NCBI GenBank assembly: GCA_035771165.1
Contig: JAWNZC010000419.1
Location: 3,270,001 to 3,334,000 of the forward strand
Direction of reading: 5' to 3'
Length of the DNA stretch: 64,000 bases
From: Paragorgia papillata
Lineage: Eukaryota; Cnidaria; Anthozoa; Scleralcyonacea; Coralliidae
Below the pieces are notes generated by a model. It saw only the letters and a list, made by a program, of their open reading frames with translations, was not told where the DNA came from and searched no databases. The position numbers and the translations under genes are program-made. This document shows positions 46,279 through 56,751 of this stretch, piece after piece. Position 1 is the stretch's first letter. Every line of letters begins with the position of its first letter.

Positions 46279-46798
46279 GGCCCTGTTTACATGAAGCGGA
46301 TTGACAGTCCAATCGGATTGAAAAACGCGAGTGAAGTCAATCCGGGCGCATGTTTACATGGACAATCCGACCTGCTTGGAACTTTGTTTTCGGTTTTGGA
46401 ACACTATTTTCTGTGCTTCCTTCAATGTCTGTCATTTAGCACGACACGCACCAACTTCACTCATGTGTATCAAGTCATTTTCAAGTCAAACCGTGTTTAG
46501 ATGAATGATCAGATTGGAGACATTCAAGTCGATCCTTGCTTGAATCTCAAGTCAATCCAACTCCACTGCGTGGATTGACGTCAGTCATCCGTTTCGATAA
46601 GACCGAAAACTTTCAGTCTTCCTCATGTAAACGCAACAAGGCAGAGGCCGCGGAAGCACCTGAAAAAAAGGGGGGGGGGGGGCGCCGCCAAGAAGGGGCA
46701 CCTTGGTTAATTTCAAAATAATTGTACAATTTGAAATGTTGTACGGTTGTAACTTCCATTTGATCACCACCATTTTGTTTTTAATATAATTTCGAAAA

Positions 46799-46845
<47 letters not shown>

Positions 46846-46925
46846 GGGGGGTCTGCCCCCAGTGCCCCCCGGTTCTGCGGCCTCTGCAACAAGGAGAAAC
46901 ACATGCGATATTTGACTACTAAGCC
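46279..46925. mobile_element. GTTTACATGAAGCGG-family MITE, right end lost
   Basis: Starts GGCCCTGTTTACATGAAGCG and runs in the opposite sense to the copy at 12339-13180. A hAT-like element interrupts it at 46642-46886. Confidence 0.65.
46642..46886. mobile_element. hAT-like MITE with a perfect 8-bp target duplication
   Basis: CAGAGGCCGCGGAAGCACC to GGTTCTGCGGCCTCTG, flanked on both sides by CAACAAGG. The interior has G and GT runs (46801-46843) and no coding capacity. The histidine/threonine repeat frames are artefacts of (GT)n. Confidence 0.85.
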
Positions 46926-47463
46926 TAATATATATATTGTCCAAACCAACTGGGACGAGGTTTAAGTTCAGCACTTTCAAAATATAAGATGAACGAGTCC
47001 TTTTGTTGGGAGGACAATTACATTCGATAATAGATACGACGTTTGAAACGAAAAGCGAATTTTGTCGAACCAAACGCATGTGTATCTGATTCGACACATG
47101 ATAAATTCAACATTTGAATTTTGAAACATGCCTAAGTCCGTAAGTTAACAATGCACATGCAGTGTATACACAAGTTGTATGACATTTCAAACGGATATAA
47201 TTTGAAAATATAAGACTTTACATAAACAAGCAAACCGAATTTTCTTTTGAAATTCAATTTGCTTGTCACTTGTGTAGTTGAGTAGTCAGCAGTGGAGGGC
47301 GCGTGCCTATTTTACATTAGTATACTCGGTTTAACCCTTTCATTCCCATCGGTGCTATTTAGCACTTTTTTATTTTTTACTTTGTCTAACGCCAGACGAT
47401 TTTACTCGTCATGAAGGGAAGACCTCCTAACATGGTGCGAGTTAAAGGGTTATTTAACGCCAA

Positions 47464-47950
47464 CAGAGTTGGAAAAAAGCTGCGGGTATGCGGGTACCAC
47501 CCGGAGGAATGTTTACTTTAGTGAGGAAGGTTTAAAGTGAAAACACGTGAAACAACACATTCGGTAATCTGAGAAAGTTACATTGATCAAGCAAGGTGTC
47601 GAGAAGAAATGCGATTTGCAGCAAAACATTGGCTAACCAACAATTATGCAACACTGGCAGTGGCAGCAGTTACATGTGTGAGACATGTACGCTGATGTCT
47701 GCTGTGATGTCTGTATCTTCGCAGCAGTCGAGGGTACTTGGCAGGCTATCAGTCAGCAGCGGTCAGTTATTAGTAGCTGTTGTAGTATGCCAAAGCTTAC
47801 CTAGGAAAACCTAGAAAACCAAGGTACTGCAAAAGTCACGCAGTATTTATGAACGTTGCAAAACACAAAATTCTCGCTATATATTTTGAGGAAGGTTATC
47901 TAAACTTAAAAACCCATCCGAAGGAAGGTTGAATACTTTTTCCAACTCTG
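47464..47950. mobile_element. hAT-like MITE, second copy of the CAGAGTTGG family
   Basis: Matches 31663-32152 in reverse complement along its length, with target duplications AACGCCAA/AACCCCAA (7 of 8). It is inserted in a TAACGCCAGACGATTTTACT repeat, whose remainder continues at 47960. Confidence 0.82.
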
Positions 47951-48398
47951 AACCCCAAACCATTTTAGTCGTCAAATGGAGTAGTAATTCAGCTAGTCTA
48001 TAGGAGAATCCAAAGAGAATCTACGAACAGGAATAGATTAGAACTATTTCTTAACTATTTCTAACATGCACATATCAAGTCTTATGTATATTTGACTCTG
48101 CATGCTAACACCAGACAATTTCACTCGTCGCAGACAAAATCTACCGATGACAAAAAGATCAATAAAGATTTCATTTATTATAGACTTGTCAGTATCACTA
48201 TATCTATATGAATATCTAATTTTAAATATCCCATAAAATAAAATGTCTTAGGCAGTTTCGTCCTCTTTTTTTCTTCTCATCATTGTTTTATCACAGCAGC
48301 CCGAGGCAGCCCAGACTTGTACTCCGCCTTTAGATTAGGGTTGTGCGGGTTGACAGTAATGTATGACAGTTGCAATTAAGGATTTGAATTATTATTAT

Positions 48399-48905
48399 TC
48401 TTTATTTAAGGAGGATACGTTTTTCAGCAGAGCTGGTGGGGTCCTCCATTTACAGCCAAGACCTATAGGTGTTGATTTTACGGAGGGAGGAAAACCGTAG
48501 AACCCGGCGAAAAACCCTCGAAGCACAGGAGAGACCAACTAAACTCTACTCACATGAGTCCCCACCCCGAGAACGGGGCTATTCCCAGATGGTCACCGGC
48601 CCTTCCAAGTACTAACCCCGTCTAACCGGGCTTAACTATTGGTGAGAGGCAGCGCCCTAATACAAGCATCAAGAATTTCAGTTTCCGGCCCAATTATGAT
48701 GCACTATGGGATAGAATCAAAGGTCAAGTGAGCACCAATTAAGTCAGTGCTATTGTTGTGGCTCATGAATATTCTTTGTTAACAATGGCACTGACTTAAT
48801 TGGTGCTCACTTGACCTTTGATTCTATCCCATAGTGCATCATAATTGGGCCGGAAACTGAAATTCTTGATGCTTGTATAGCACATGCCACCCGTGCTCCC
48901 TCCTT
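48399..48905 (-). repeat. 5S-derived SINE interrupted by a MITE
   Basis: On the minus strand the head starts GGGAGCACGGGTGGCATGTG at 48899. After the insertion, the 5S-like GTTAGTACTTGGAAGGGCCG follows, then the GGTTTTCCTCCCTCCGTAAA block and an AATAAAG plus ATT microsatellite 3' end near 48390-48405. Length without the insert is about 290 bp, as for the copy at 1818. Confidence 0.82.
48663..48875. mobile_element. Near-perfect palindromic MITE with TA duplication
   Basis: Arms of about 88 bp appear identical (CAAGCATCAAGAATTTCAGT to AATTAAGTCAGTGC and its complement) around a loop of about 37 bp, with TA at 48661-48662 and 48876-48877. Arm identity and a clean insertion in a SINE indicate recent activity. 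Confidence 0.85.
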
Positions 48906-48936
48906 CGAATGAGAAATATTCGGTTATAATTTGAAA

Positions 48937-49115
48937 AATCTATAAAATAAACTTACTTTTAACAGTTTAACTTTCATATTGTTTACCTTGAATAATAATA
49001 TAATATATAGCATTACCGTTCAAAGTAATGCTATTACAAGTCTCAGCTCAGTCAAGGTAAACAATATGAAACTGTTAAACTGTTAAAAGTAAGTTTATTT
49101 TATAGATTCTCATAA
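48937..49115. mobile_element. Foldback MITE
   Basis: ATCTATAAAATAAACTTACT and AGTAAGTTTATTTTATAGAT form the ends, with CATATTGTTTACCTTGA inside. One arm carries a short CTTTC insertion relative to the other. Confidence 0.65.
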
Positions 49116-49496
49116 ACTCATTCAAAAGGCCTTAATAGTCTGGGCTGCCTGTGTGTTTTTTTAAGCATAAATGGCAGGTAGAACTGTCATACAAAAAAAT
49201 CCAATTTATTGTCTTATCGTTCGCTAGATAAAAATCCAATTCAATGCCTCTATCGTTATCGATCTCGAGACTAGAATTAAATTAACGATAATTAGAGCCA
49301 AAGACTACGCCAGCAATTTTACTGCAGTAAAAATAACTTGTACCACACCGCTTTGATCCAAAAACAAACGTGCCGTGAAAATATGTTTTTTCTCAGGACT
49401 CTATAACGAGCTGGCATCTTCTTTGATCTAATTCCAGAACGGACAAAGCAAAAATACTTGTCTGCTGTCCCAGGTATAAGGTTACAGAACGACGGA

Positions 49497-49505
49497 TATA
49501 AAAAA
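49497..49505 (+). promoter_or_regulatory. TATA box of the basic-peptide gene
   Basis: A TATAAAAAA motif lies about 30 bases upstream of a TTCAGTAG initiator-like sequence near 49525. A spliced 5' leader follows. The spacing is right for an animal core promoter. Confidence 0.55.
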
Positions 49506-49526
49506 GCCGATAGCCTGCAGGCACTT

Positions 49527-49653
49527 CAGTAGTTCAAGTGATATATACACGATTGGAAAGAGGTCTCGTCGAAAACTGACACGCTGTAACTTGGATCTGA
49601 TCAGAAGCTTTTCGTCTTAGAAGCGTTTTCGTGTTTGTATAGAGAAAGTTAAG
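49527..49653 (+). other. Noncoding first exon of the basic-peptide gene
   Basis: Sequence from the presumed start to the donor AAG|GTAAGC has no ATG. It would form a 5' untranslated leader joined across an 850-base intron to the exon at 50505. That intron contains a PLE-like fragment pair at 49800-49970 and a complete TTAA-flanked MITE. The start position is estimated from the TATA box. Confidence 0.5.
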
Positions 49654-49779
49654 GTAAGCAGTTCTTTTCTTTCAAATTCGACCAACAGTTAGAACATGTT
49701 CTTAGCCAGTCAGCCGCGTCCAGCTGTGTTTTTTGCACGGCTTTTATAGATCCTGAACGGCCATTTTAAAAAAGACGGC

Positions 49780-49970
49780 TTTTTGCCGAGATTAGTTTCG
49801 ATAACGAAATACTGACGTTTCGATCAGAGTCCTTCATCAGAATAACATGTGAAGAACTCCACTGGAAACGTCAGTAACGTCAGTATTTCGTTATCAAAAC
49901 TAATTTTCTCGGCAGTTTATACTACCTTTTCACTTTGCTCTATCTAAAACACTGTCTATAGCACTCCAGT
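49780..49970. repeat. PLE-like repeat pair
   Basis: GATAACGAAATACTGACGTT on the left faces AACGTCAGTATTTCGTTATC on the right, enclosing two decayed CTGATGAAGG-type motifs, then CTCGGCAGTTTATACTACC and TCTAAAACACTGTCTATAGC. It lies in the first intron of the basic-peptide gene. Confidence 0.55.
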
Positions 49971-49985
49971 ACTATATTTACAACC

Positions 49986-50407
49986 TTAAAGTGCATATAA
50001 CCCCAAATGTTTTATCATCTAAATACGTTCTACCTTTGGCAAATAGTTGAACAGCGAAATATTTCTTAGATTGGAGCAACTGTTTTCAAACTGGTAATGA
50101 AATGACGCAAAAGTAGTCATCATTATCTACACAATATTTAAGTTGCAGGAGTGACATGACCCAATTCTTCCATTAATGGTGTGTTTGAACAACATGTTCC
50201 ATATTGTATGAGTTTTTCCACAAAAATTCTCAGGTCAAGTTTAGAAAGCCAAATGCCTAGACGTCATCTCATTACCATACTAGAAATGCGAATCGCCCAA
50301 AAACATTGAAGAATAGCTCCAATCAAAAAAATATTTCACTGAACAACTGTTTGCTCTATGTGGAACGTATTCAGATGATAAAAAATTTGGGTTTATATGC
50401 ACTTTAA
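49986..50407. mobile_element. TTAA-flanked MITE, third subfamily
   Basis: TTAA on both ends with AGTGCATATAACCCCAAAT / TTTGGGTTTATATGCACT termini. The interior includes a CAACTGTTTTC/TGAACAACTGT inverted region. It lies just upstream of the signal-peptide exon of the basic-peptide gene. Confidence 0.75.
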
Positions 50408-50504
50408 TGTAGCTGTAACGTATTCTGCGTTTATTGTTTTTTTCGGTACGTGGTGAGCTGCCTCATCAGACCCTGACAAAAACTGGGTCTTTTTTGTCTT
50501 ACAG

Positions 50505-50700
50505 CCTTGTTGAAGCAAGATGAAAGCTGGTAGACTATGTATTTTATTCGTATTCTCTTTATGTTTGGTGCTGTGCCTACTTCCTTATGTTAACGGCATT
50601 CAAACCGTACTAAAATCAGCGCCAAGGCGGAGAAAGACAAGAACATCGGGAAAAACGCATAGGCATCAACATGTCGACAAGAACAAGAACAAGAAGAAAG
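50505..50700 (+). CDS. Signal-peptide exon of a small secreted basic peptide
   Basis: The exon begins after a pyrimidine tract ending TCTTACAG, with 15 untranslated bases before ATG at 50520. It encodes MKAGRLCILFVFSLCLVLCL, completing a strong signal peptide that ends around VNG, then a highly basic stretch (APRRRKTR, then KNKNKKK). It is read out at AAAG|GTAAAA in phase 1. If unspliced, the frame continues to a stop at 50763-50765, giving 81 residues. Splicing to 55115 gives 92. There are no cysteines in the predicted mature peptide. Function is unknown; neuropeptide-like, antimicrobial or matrix roles are all guesses. Confidence 0.65.
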
Positions 50701-50859
50701 GTAAAAATAATACCAAAGTCAATCAAGATATGGTCTGTAAACTCGACAAACTTCAAAAACTATAATAAGCTGTGATTTTATGTTGAGACGCTGCACAAAC
50801 CTTTTGTTTTTCGCTTAATATGTAATATATCATACACCGCAAGAAGCCGTTTATATATT

Positions 50860-51095
50860 ATCTGATTTGAAAACACCGAGAAGTGTGTTGAAAAACGAGG
50901 CGATAGCCGAGTTTTTTAACTCACTTCGAGGTGTTTTTAAATCAGATAACAAACGGCTTTCGAGTGCATGGTGTAGCTTCTCAAACATGGTTTTAATTTA
51001 TGGGCGTTTATTACCACATTTCACAACAACGTCTCGGTAACTGATTGCATTATGGTTTCCTCATGAATTATTAATGATTTTGAGAATAGTATTTC
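50860..51095. repeat. Diverged GAGGCGATAGCCGAG foldback
   Basis: TTATCTGATTTGAAAACACC pairs with GGTGTTTTTAAATCAGATAA around an AACGAGGCGATAGCCGAG core, and the CTCATGAATTATTAATG end lies at 51061. Confidence 0.55.
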
Positions 51096-51499
51096 AATAA
51101 CACGGTTGAGTGATTGAACCCAAGCGTTACTATATACACATTGAATGATTGCTTCATTATACCAAAAATACACTGCCTTCACCGTGCACAGCGGTTTGCA
51201 TAAATGTGAACAAAAATATAGGACAAAGACTTTTGCTGAGTTTCCAGACCAATTCTCAATGGACTAGGATAAAATTGATTTTATTTTTCGAGACTTCTAT
51301 AGCATGAAGTATAACTCTAGTACAAAAATATACATGTTCGTATAAGTATACTACTTAATAGAAAATGAACACGGTTTGGAAACCCGGGAAACTTCAAAGC
51401 GGTTAACAATCGAACTATACGAATCATGTTGAAAGGTGCAGAAATCATTTGTTTTAGTTTTATCAATATTTAAACAGTACGGTTGAGCGATTGAACTCA

Positions 51500-51622
51500 G
51501 GCTACGTCCACACGTATACGTTTTCATATTGTTCTCCGTCCTCAAGGGAGTAGAAAACAATGGTCTACTTACCTGAAACAATATGAAAACGCTACGAAAA
51601 CGTATACGTGTGGACGTAGCCT
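51500..51622. mobile_element. Short MITE, AGGCTACGTCCACACG termini
   Basis: AGGCTACGTCCACACGTATA and TATACGTGTGGACGTAGCCT are exact inverted ends of a 123-bp element with TCA on both sides. It is inserted in the repeat shared with 11580-12060. Confidence 0.75.
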
Positions 51623-51997
51623 CAAACGTTGCTATTGGATGATTGCTTCATTATACAGAAAACACAATATGTTCAGTAAGCGTGAAAGTGCACAGATTTC
51701 CATAAACCTGAACAAAAACATAAAACAATGATTTTACTTAGCTTCCAAACCATGTATATTTTCTATTAACCATGGTAAACAACGTTTACTGTTGATTTAT
51801 ATTTAACTGCTTGGTATATCTGACATGCTTGACAAATATAAACCTCTGGTGTTACAGTAAAATACAAAAGCCTGCAAAACGAACATGCATAGTGATCCAA
51901 AACGAATCATAAAGTCAAAGAGTTAACGGCGCTATGTCACGTTATTTTTAGCCTCAATTGTTGATATTCCGAGCTACAAACTTCAAACTTAAACGGT

Positions 51998-52714
51998 TGT
52001 ACATAATAATAATAATAATAAACTTTATTTAAAGAAGGTTTACATAAACATTTACAAAAATGTACCAGTTTAGCAACAAAGCTAATCTTCCACTGGGCCT
52101 TCTATTATAAGTTCTTGAAACATGAAGATATAAAGTACAGGTAAGCATAAATGTTAAATATTAAAACCTAAAATATCCTAATATTATACTAAATTAACAT
52201 TATGTAACATATCCAATAAATATTTATAAACTTTTTGTTTAAAAAGACTTATTGAATGAACATTTCTTATATCAACAGGTAAACTGTTATATAGAGCAGC
52301 TCCACTGTATAGGAGGCCTTTCCTGGTTATAGATCTAGATAATTGATAGTTTGGTACCCATAGATTATGTTTAGTTGTACTTCTAGTGCTTCGTTGTGAT
52401 ACTGATGATAAAGGCTTAAACATATCACATATATAATCTGGCACAAGACCATTTATTGCCTTGTAGACCATAATAGCTATCTTGAACTTAACCCTAAGCT
52501 CAATTGGAAGAATACTAGATATTTGAAAAAGAAGGCCAGATGATGTATACCTTGACTTATCATATATTAACCGCAAGGAGATATTTTGTAACTTATGGAG
52601 TCTAGATATGTGACTGGACTGACCCCAAATTATGTTGCAATAATCTATTTTAGGTTGAAGAAATGTTTTATAATATATTCTAAAATTCATTAATAATTCA
52701 TGAGGAAAACACAA
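51998..52714 (-). mobile_element. 5'-truncated LINE, reverse transcriptase C-terminus
   Basis: On the minus strand, an open frame of about 165 residues reads YYKTFLQPKIDYCNIIWGQS, then LHKLQNISLRLIYDKSR and KHNLWVPNYQLSRSITRKGL, the thumb and C-terminal region of CR1/L2-type reverse transcriptases, which normally lies after the catalytic domain. The catalytic YADD region is missing. The 3' end has AATAAAG-like sequence and an (AAT)n tail at 51998-52020. The first 11 residues of the frame come from the adjacent foldback repeat. It lies in the intron of the basic-peptide gene, in the opposite sense. Confidence 0.75.
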
Positions 52715-52950
52715 AGAAAAATCATGAGCGTATCGGATCTATATATGTGATATAGACTCGCTCTAAGTTTCTCGCTGGTTTTTAACGGCTGAGATAAGCT
52801 TAATTTTCAAAATTACTACGCCAATGAACGTATGAAGTGATTCTTTTTAGAAGCCATTTAAAAACCTTGCAGTACGGGCTTTATCGGCTCTAAAACACTC
52901 GGCTATCGCCTCGTGTTTTATATCCGATAAAGCCCTCCTGCGCGGTTTAT
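52685..52950. repeat. Foldback repeat, inverse copy of 34536-34800
   Basis: Near-identical in reverse complement to 34536-34800, including GGGCTTTATCGGCTCTAAAA and GGAGGGCTTTATCGGATATA-type arms. It abuts the truncated LINE. Confidence 0.6.
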
Positions 52951-53984
52951 AAATATTACATAACCTAATATTAAGTGGCAAATAGGCTTTTATTCTACTA
53001 CTTGTGGAATACGAGTCACCTATTGACCTCAATTTGATTGCTGCTGGGTCAACAGTAATCGTCAAGATGTCATATTTGCAATCACTGTCAATCTCGCTTT
53101 AATTTTGACCATCCGTACATCTGTGCAGGTTTCTGTTATCTCTTGTACGTTTTTATATAATATAAAACCGTAACATAAGAAACCATAAGAATTGCTAAAA
53201 AAAGGTGACACATTGCCCTTTAACAATCATTAAGTATGATTGATGGAGTCCACATGGCGTAAATATATCTCATTTTAAATGTAACCTGAAAAAATAACTA
53301 CGACAACAAATTATTCTGGCTAACGCCAGACAATTTGATTCACCTCTGGGAAAGCCCTTGGACAGGAACGAGTTATAAACAATCTCTCTAACTCTTTCCT
53401 GTCCGAATCGGTCTCTAGTAATACTGATTTCTTTGGTATTTTCCTCATGAATTATTAATGAGTTTTTGAAAGTTAATAAAAACCTATAATCAGAATGATC
53501 GAAACAGTTTGAATCCTTCAAGAACTGACACTTGATTTAGCTATTACCGGGTATAATTATTTCATTTTCCCTCCAGGTCATTTAATAATACATCATGATA
53601 TAGGTCTGTCTGAGATCGCGCCAAAAATAGCAACAATTTTACACAGCGCATGCGTATTTCTTGTTTACGCACAACTAGACAAATACGACGGTTATGGGGA
53701 CATGCATATGGTGGTGGGGGTATCTCTAAAGATGTTTCGCTGATACTATACAATTGAATTACAGTTAATTTTACTATCGTGCCTTTGGCAGACAAGAAAT
53801 TAGCTATAATTATACTGAACATAATGGGTTAAGAAGACAACGCTTTTTGAGTTATCCAATGTACACTACGAAACATAACAGAAAAATATGATAAATGGAT
53901 GAAAAAATGTCTCATTATGAAGAGAGATAAGACAAAAAGAAATGTTCCCTTTAAATTGACAAGGAAAATCGTCTGACGTTAGAC

Positions 53985-54340
53985 AGAGTAAACTATAGTC
54001 TAATGTTAGACAGAGTAAAATAGTCTGGTATAAGACAAAGTAAAACAGTCTGGCGTAAGACAGAGTAAAATAGTCTGGTGTTAGACAGAGTAAAATAGTC
54101 TGGTGTTAGACAGAGTAAAATAGTCTGGTGTTAGACAGAGTAAAATAGTCTGGTGTTAGACAGAGTAAAATAGTCTGGTGTTAGACAGAGTAAAATAGTC
54201 TGGTGTTAGACAGAGTAAAATAGTCTGGTGTTAGACAGAGTAAAATAGTCTGGTGTTAGACAGAGTAAAATAGTCTGGTGTTAGACAGAGTAAAATAGTC
54301 TGGTGTTAGACAGAGTAAAATTGTTTGATGTTAAACCTAG
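53985..54340 (-). repeat. 25-bp satellite, array 2
   Basis: About 14 units of AGTCTGGTGTTAGACAGAGT AAAAT, the reverse complement of the array at 44693. The left edge grades into GTCTGACGTTAGACAGAGTA (dispersed-element sequence), and the right edge into a TGACGAGTAAAATCGTCTGG copy at 54480. It lies in the basic-peptide gene intron. Confidence 0.92.
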
Positions 54341-54539
54341 CGGTAAAATAATAAAGAGAACGTTTTAGCATTGTTGCATAGGTCATGCCCAAGGATTCTC
54401 CCTTTCACGACTAAAATCGTTTGGCCTTAGACATCAGGCAGGAACTTGTTATTGAGGATATGACCGAAGATTCTCTTTTTGACGAGTAAAATCGTCTGGC
54501 ATTAGACAGAGTAAAACAATGAGCCGTTTTGGCTGATTC

Positions 54540-54557
54540 AGTATATATATATACTAA

Positions 54558-54646
<89 letters not shown>

Positions 54647-55026
54647 TATATACAAACGAGCAAGTGTGATTTTGTTCATGGAATGTTGGAAGTGCTCAAT
54701 ACCATAAAGGTAGAGCGAATATAGTATAGTTTAAGTGGGCTTGCCTCAAAATGTTGAGTGTCGCAACTGTCAGTTTCACGCGGGGCGATCTTCAGGTCGC
54801 TATATATATATACCAAAAACAGTATGTAACATAAAGGTCACTAAGTTGGCGTAAGGTTCAAGAGCACTCGATACCATTATAGGCAGAGCGAAATATAATT
54901 GAGTTTAAAGCTTAGTAAAGAGTCTCTACCGTCGTCACGCATATCTTCACGCGATCTTCAGGCAGATCTTGTTGCCTGAAGATCGCGTAAGCGTGAAACT
55001 CAGAGTAGCGACTCAGCATTAAACTC

Positions 55027-55062
<36 letters not shown>
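54540..55062. repeat. TA tracts around a GATCTTCAGG palindrome
   Basis: TA microsatellites at 54540-54652 and 55029-55062 flank sequence with a GCGATCTTCAGGCAGATC / GCCTGAAGATCGCG inverted pair. The CGATCTTCAGGTCGCTATAT and GGTAGAGCGAATATAGTAT phrases also occur near the TA tracts at 7880-7940, so this is a repeat family that starts or ends in TA arrays. Confidence 0.6.
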
Positions 55063-55067
<5 letters not shown>

Positions 55068-55114
55068 GTGTGTGTCATCTTTAATCTGACCCACAACTGA
55101 TTTTTATCTTACAG

Positions 55115-55212
55115 TTCGTAAAAATTCAGGTCTGGCATCGAAGTCCAAAGTATTGAAGAGCAAACGAAAGGGAGTCGACCAGAAGTTAAGAAAGCATTCA
55201 TCAAAGAGATGA
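55115..55212 (+). CDS. Last coding exon of the basic peptide
   Basis: A clear acceptor (TTTTTATCTTACAG) opens this exon. Joined to the phase-1 donor at 50700 it reads VRKNSGLASKSKVLKSKRKG and ends KHSSKR before TGA. The continued lysine- and arginine-rich composition after the splice, with no stop for 32 codons, supports the join. The C-terminus has several dibasic sites (KR, KRK) that proprotein convertases could cut. The intron carries a truncated LINE, a 25-bp satellite and TA repeats. Confidence 0.55.
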
Positions 55213-55359
55213 AGACAGTGTATAGAGAACTCAGAAAAGGAACTTCAACAGCGTCGATCTGGTTTCATAAACCTGGCATGAGCGCCGTATGTGTCTGATG
55301 AGTCAATCACTGAATATTTATATTGAGACACTTATAAATAGCGAAAACGAACAAGTATC

Positions 55360-55365
55360 ATTAAA
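55360..55365 (+). terminator. Possible poly(A) signal (ATTAAA)
   Basis: ATTAAA, the commonest variant of the animal polyadenylation signal, lies about 150 bases after the TGA of the basic-peptide gene. No AATAAA occurs closer. Confidence 0.35.
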
Positions 55366-55474
55366 ATGAAGAGGAATATTAATATATACCCTTTTGACTA
55401 ACTACCACAATAGTTTTTATACTGTTACGAAAATTAGCCGTATAGCCTAGCTTGTAGAATATTGCCTGTTGCTT

Positions 55475-55650
55475 GCATTATACATGGGACCACACGTGTT
55501 TTCATGGAATCGCAAGTGTTTTCATGGGACCACACGTCTTTTCATGGAATGACAGGTGTTTTTTAGGACCACACGTGTTTTCATGTGAAAACACGTGCTT
55601 TTATGGGACCACAAGTGTTTTGCATGTAACCACGCGTGCTTCACATGAAA
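55475..55650. repeat. Degenerate tandem repeat with CACGTG motifs
   Basis: About eight imperfect 20-25-bp units of GGGACCACACGTGTTTTCAT. Three exact CACGTG E-boxes and several CACGTC/CACGCG variants are present. It lies 260 bases beyond the basic-peptide stop codon. Confidence 0.6.
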
Positions 55651-55837
55651 GAACACGCGGTATTGTGGCTCGTCAATATTGTAGACCATTTTGTGTATAA
55701 CCGCTTATCCCATAATCTGTAAACACATAAGGGTGATCTGAGAAATTGTACATATTAAGGATCGATATATAAGCATTAAAGTAAAGTTTAAAATACTGTG
55801 ATTAATCAATTATGTTGAGAGTGGTACCTATATACTA

Positions 55838-56347
55838 GTGGTGTGCGTCGGATCGGATTGACCCCTTATAATCCGAGGGTTTGCCAAAACTGTCAATCTG
55901 AATCCGATCCGATCCGAAGCCAAAAAATCGTAGTCCGATCCGATCCGAAAACAGCTGCTCAAATCCGATCCGATCCGATCCGAAAAAATTAAAACGGGAT
56001 ATATGTTGCAATAGTTGCGCAAACTTTCCGAAAAGAAAACCAATGAACAAATAAATTTAAGAAAACTACTATACAATAATAATCTTATGCAATAGTAAGT
56101 AGTAAGTAGTAACGTTCATATGTTGTGCAATGTGCATACAACTAGTGAATTTGTTAATTTTGTGACAAAAACAATGACAAAAGTGAATCTGATGCGGGTA
56201 AAAAGTGCAAAATCCGATTCGATCCGATCTGCGAAAGAAGAACAAAATCCGATCCGATAAAAAAAGAACAAAATCCGATCCGATCCGAACGATAAAAGTT
56301 TAGTCCGAATCCGATCCGAATCCGATCGGATTGGATTCGCACACCTC
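55838..56347. mobile_element. MITE filled with ATCCGATCCG repeats
   Basis: Ends GTGGTGTGCGTCGGATCGGA and GGATTGGATTCGCACACCTC are inverted. Subterminal zones carry repeated ATCCGATCCG units, and the AT-rich centre is unique. Probably hAT-like; no clear target duplication. Confidence 0.6.
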
Positions 56348-56751
56348 TATGTGTAATGTTACAGACGTTTAGAAAACGTTGGTCAAGTTCAAATGCTCAG
56401 AAAATGTTCCTGACTACTGACTAGTTAGAGGCTCTAACTATTGAGCTACTGAGGCACCAAGTTACTTCGTTAGAGCGTCTTAAACGGCTCGTGGAGAAAT
56501 GACTTAATGACTTGCTAACCCATTGCTTCCTACAGGCTCGCTGAAGGTTCTCGGCCTTGAAATTGATGAGTAAAATCATCCGCGGCGTTGGACAGAGTAA
56601 ATAACAATATGGCGTTACGGTTAGGAAACACATTTAAAATTCAATCTCGCCTGATAATTTTGATCATCCACACTTCTGTACAAGTTTCTAGTATCCCTTT
56701 TATGTTTTAATACATTTTAACTCCTTCACAACCGAGGGCTCTCCACTTGAC

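Noticed and set aside
46585..47097. 170-codon minus-strand frame
   Set aside because: It runs through a hAT-like MITE with (GT)n and poly(G) tracts.
52184..52714. Intact reverse transcriptase gene
   Set aside because: Only the region after the catalytic core is present, and the first residues come from a different repeat; it is a 5'-truncated LINE.
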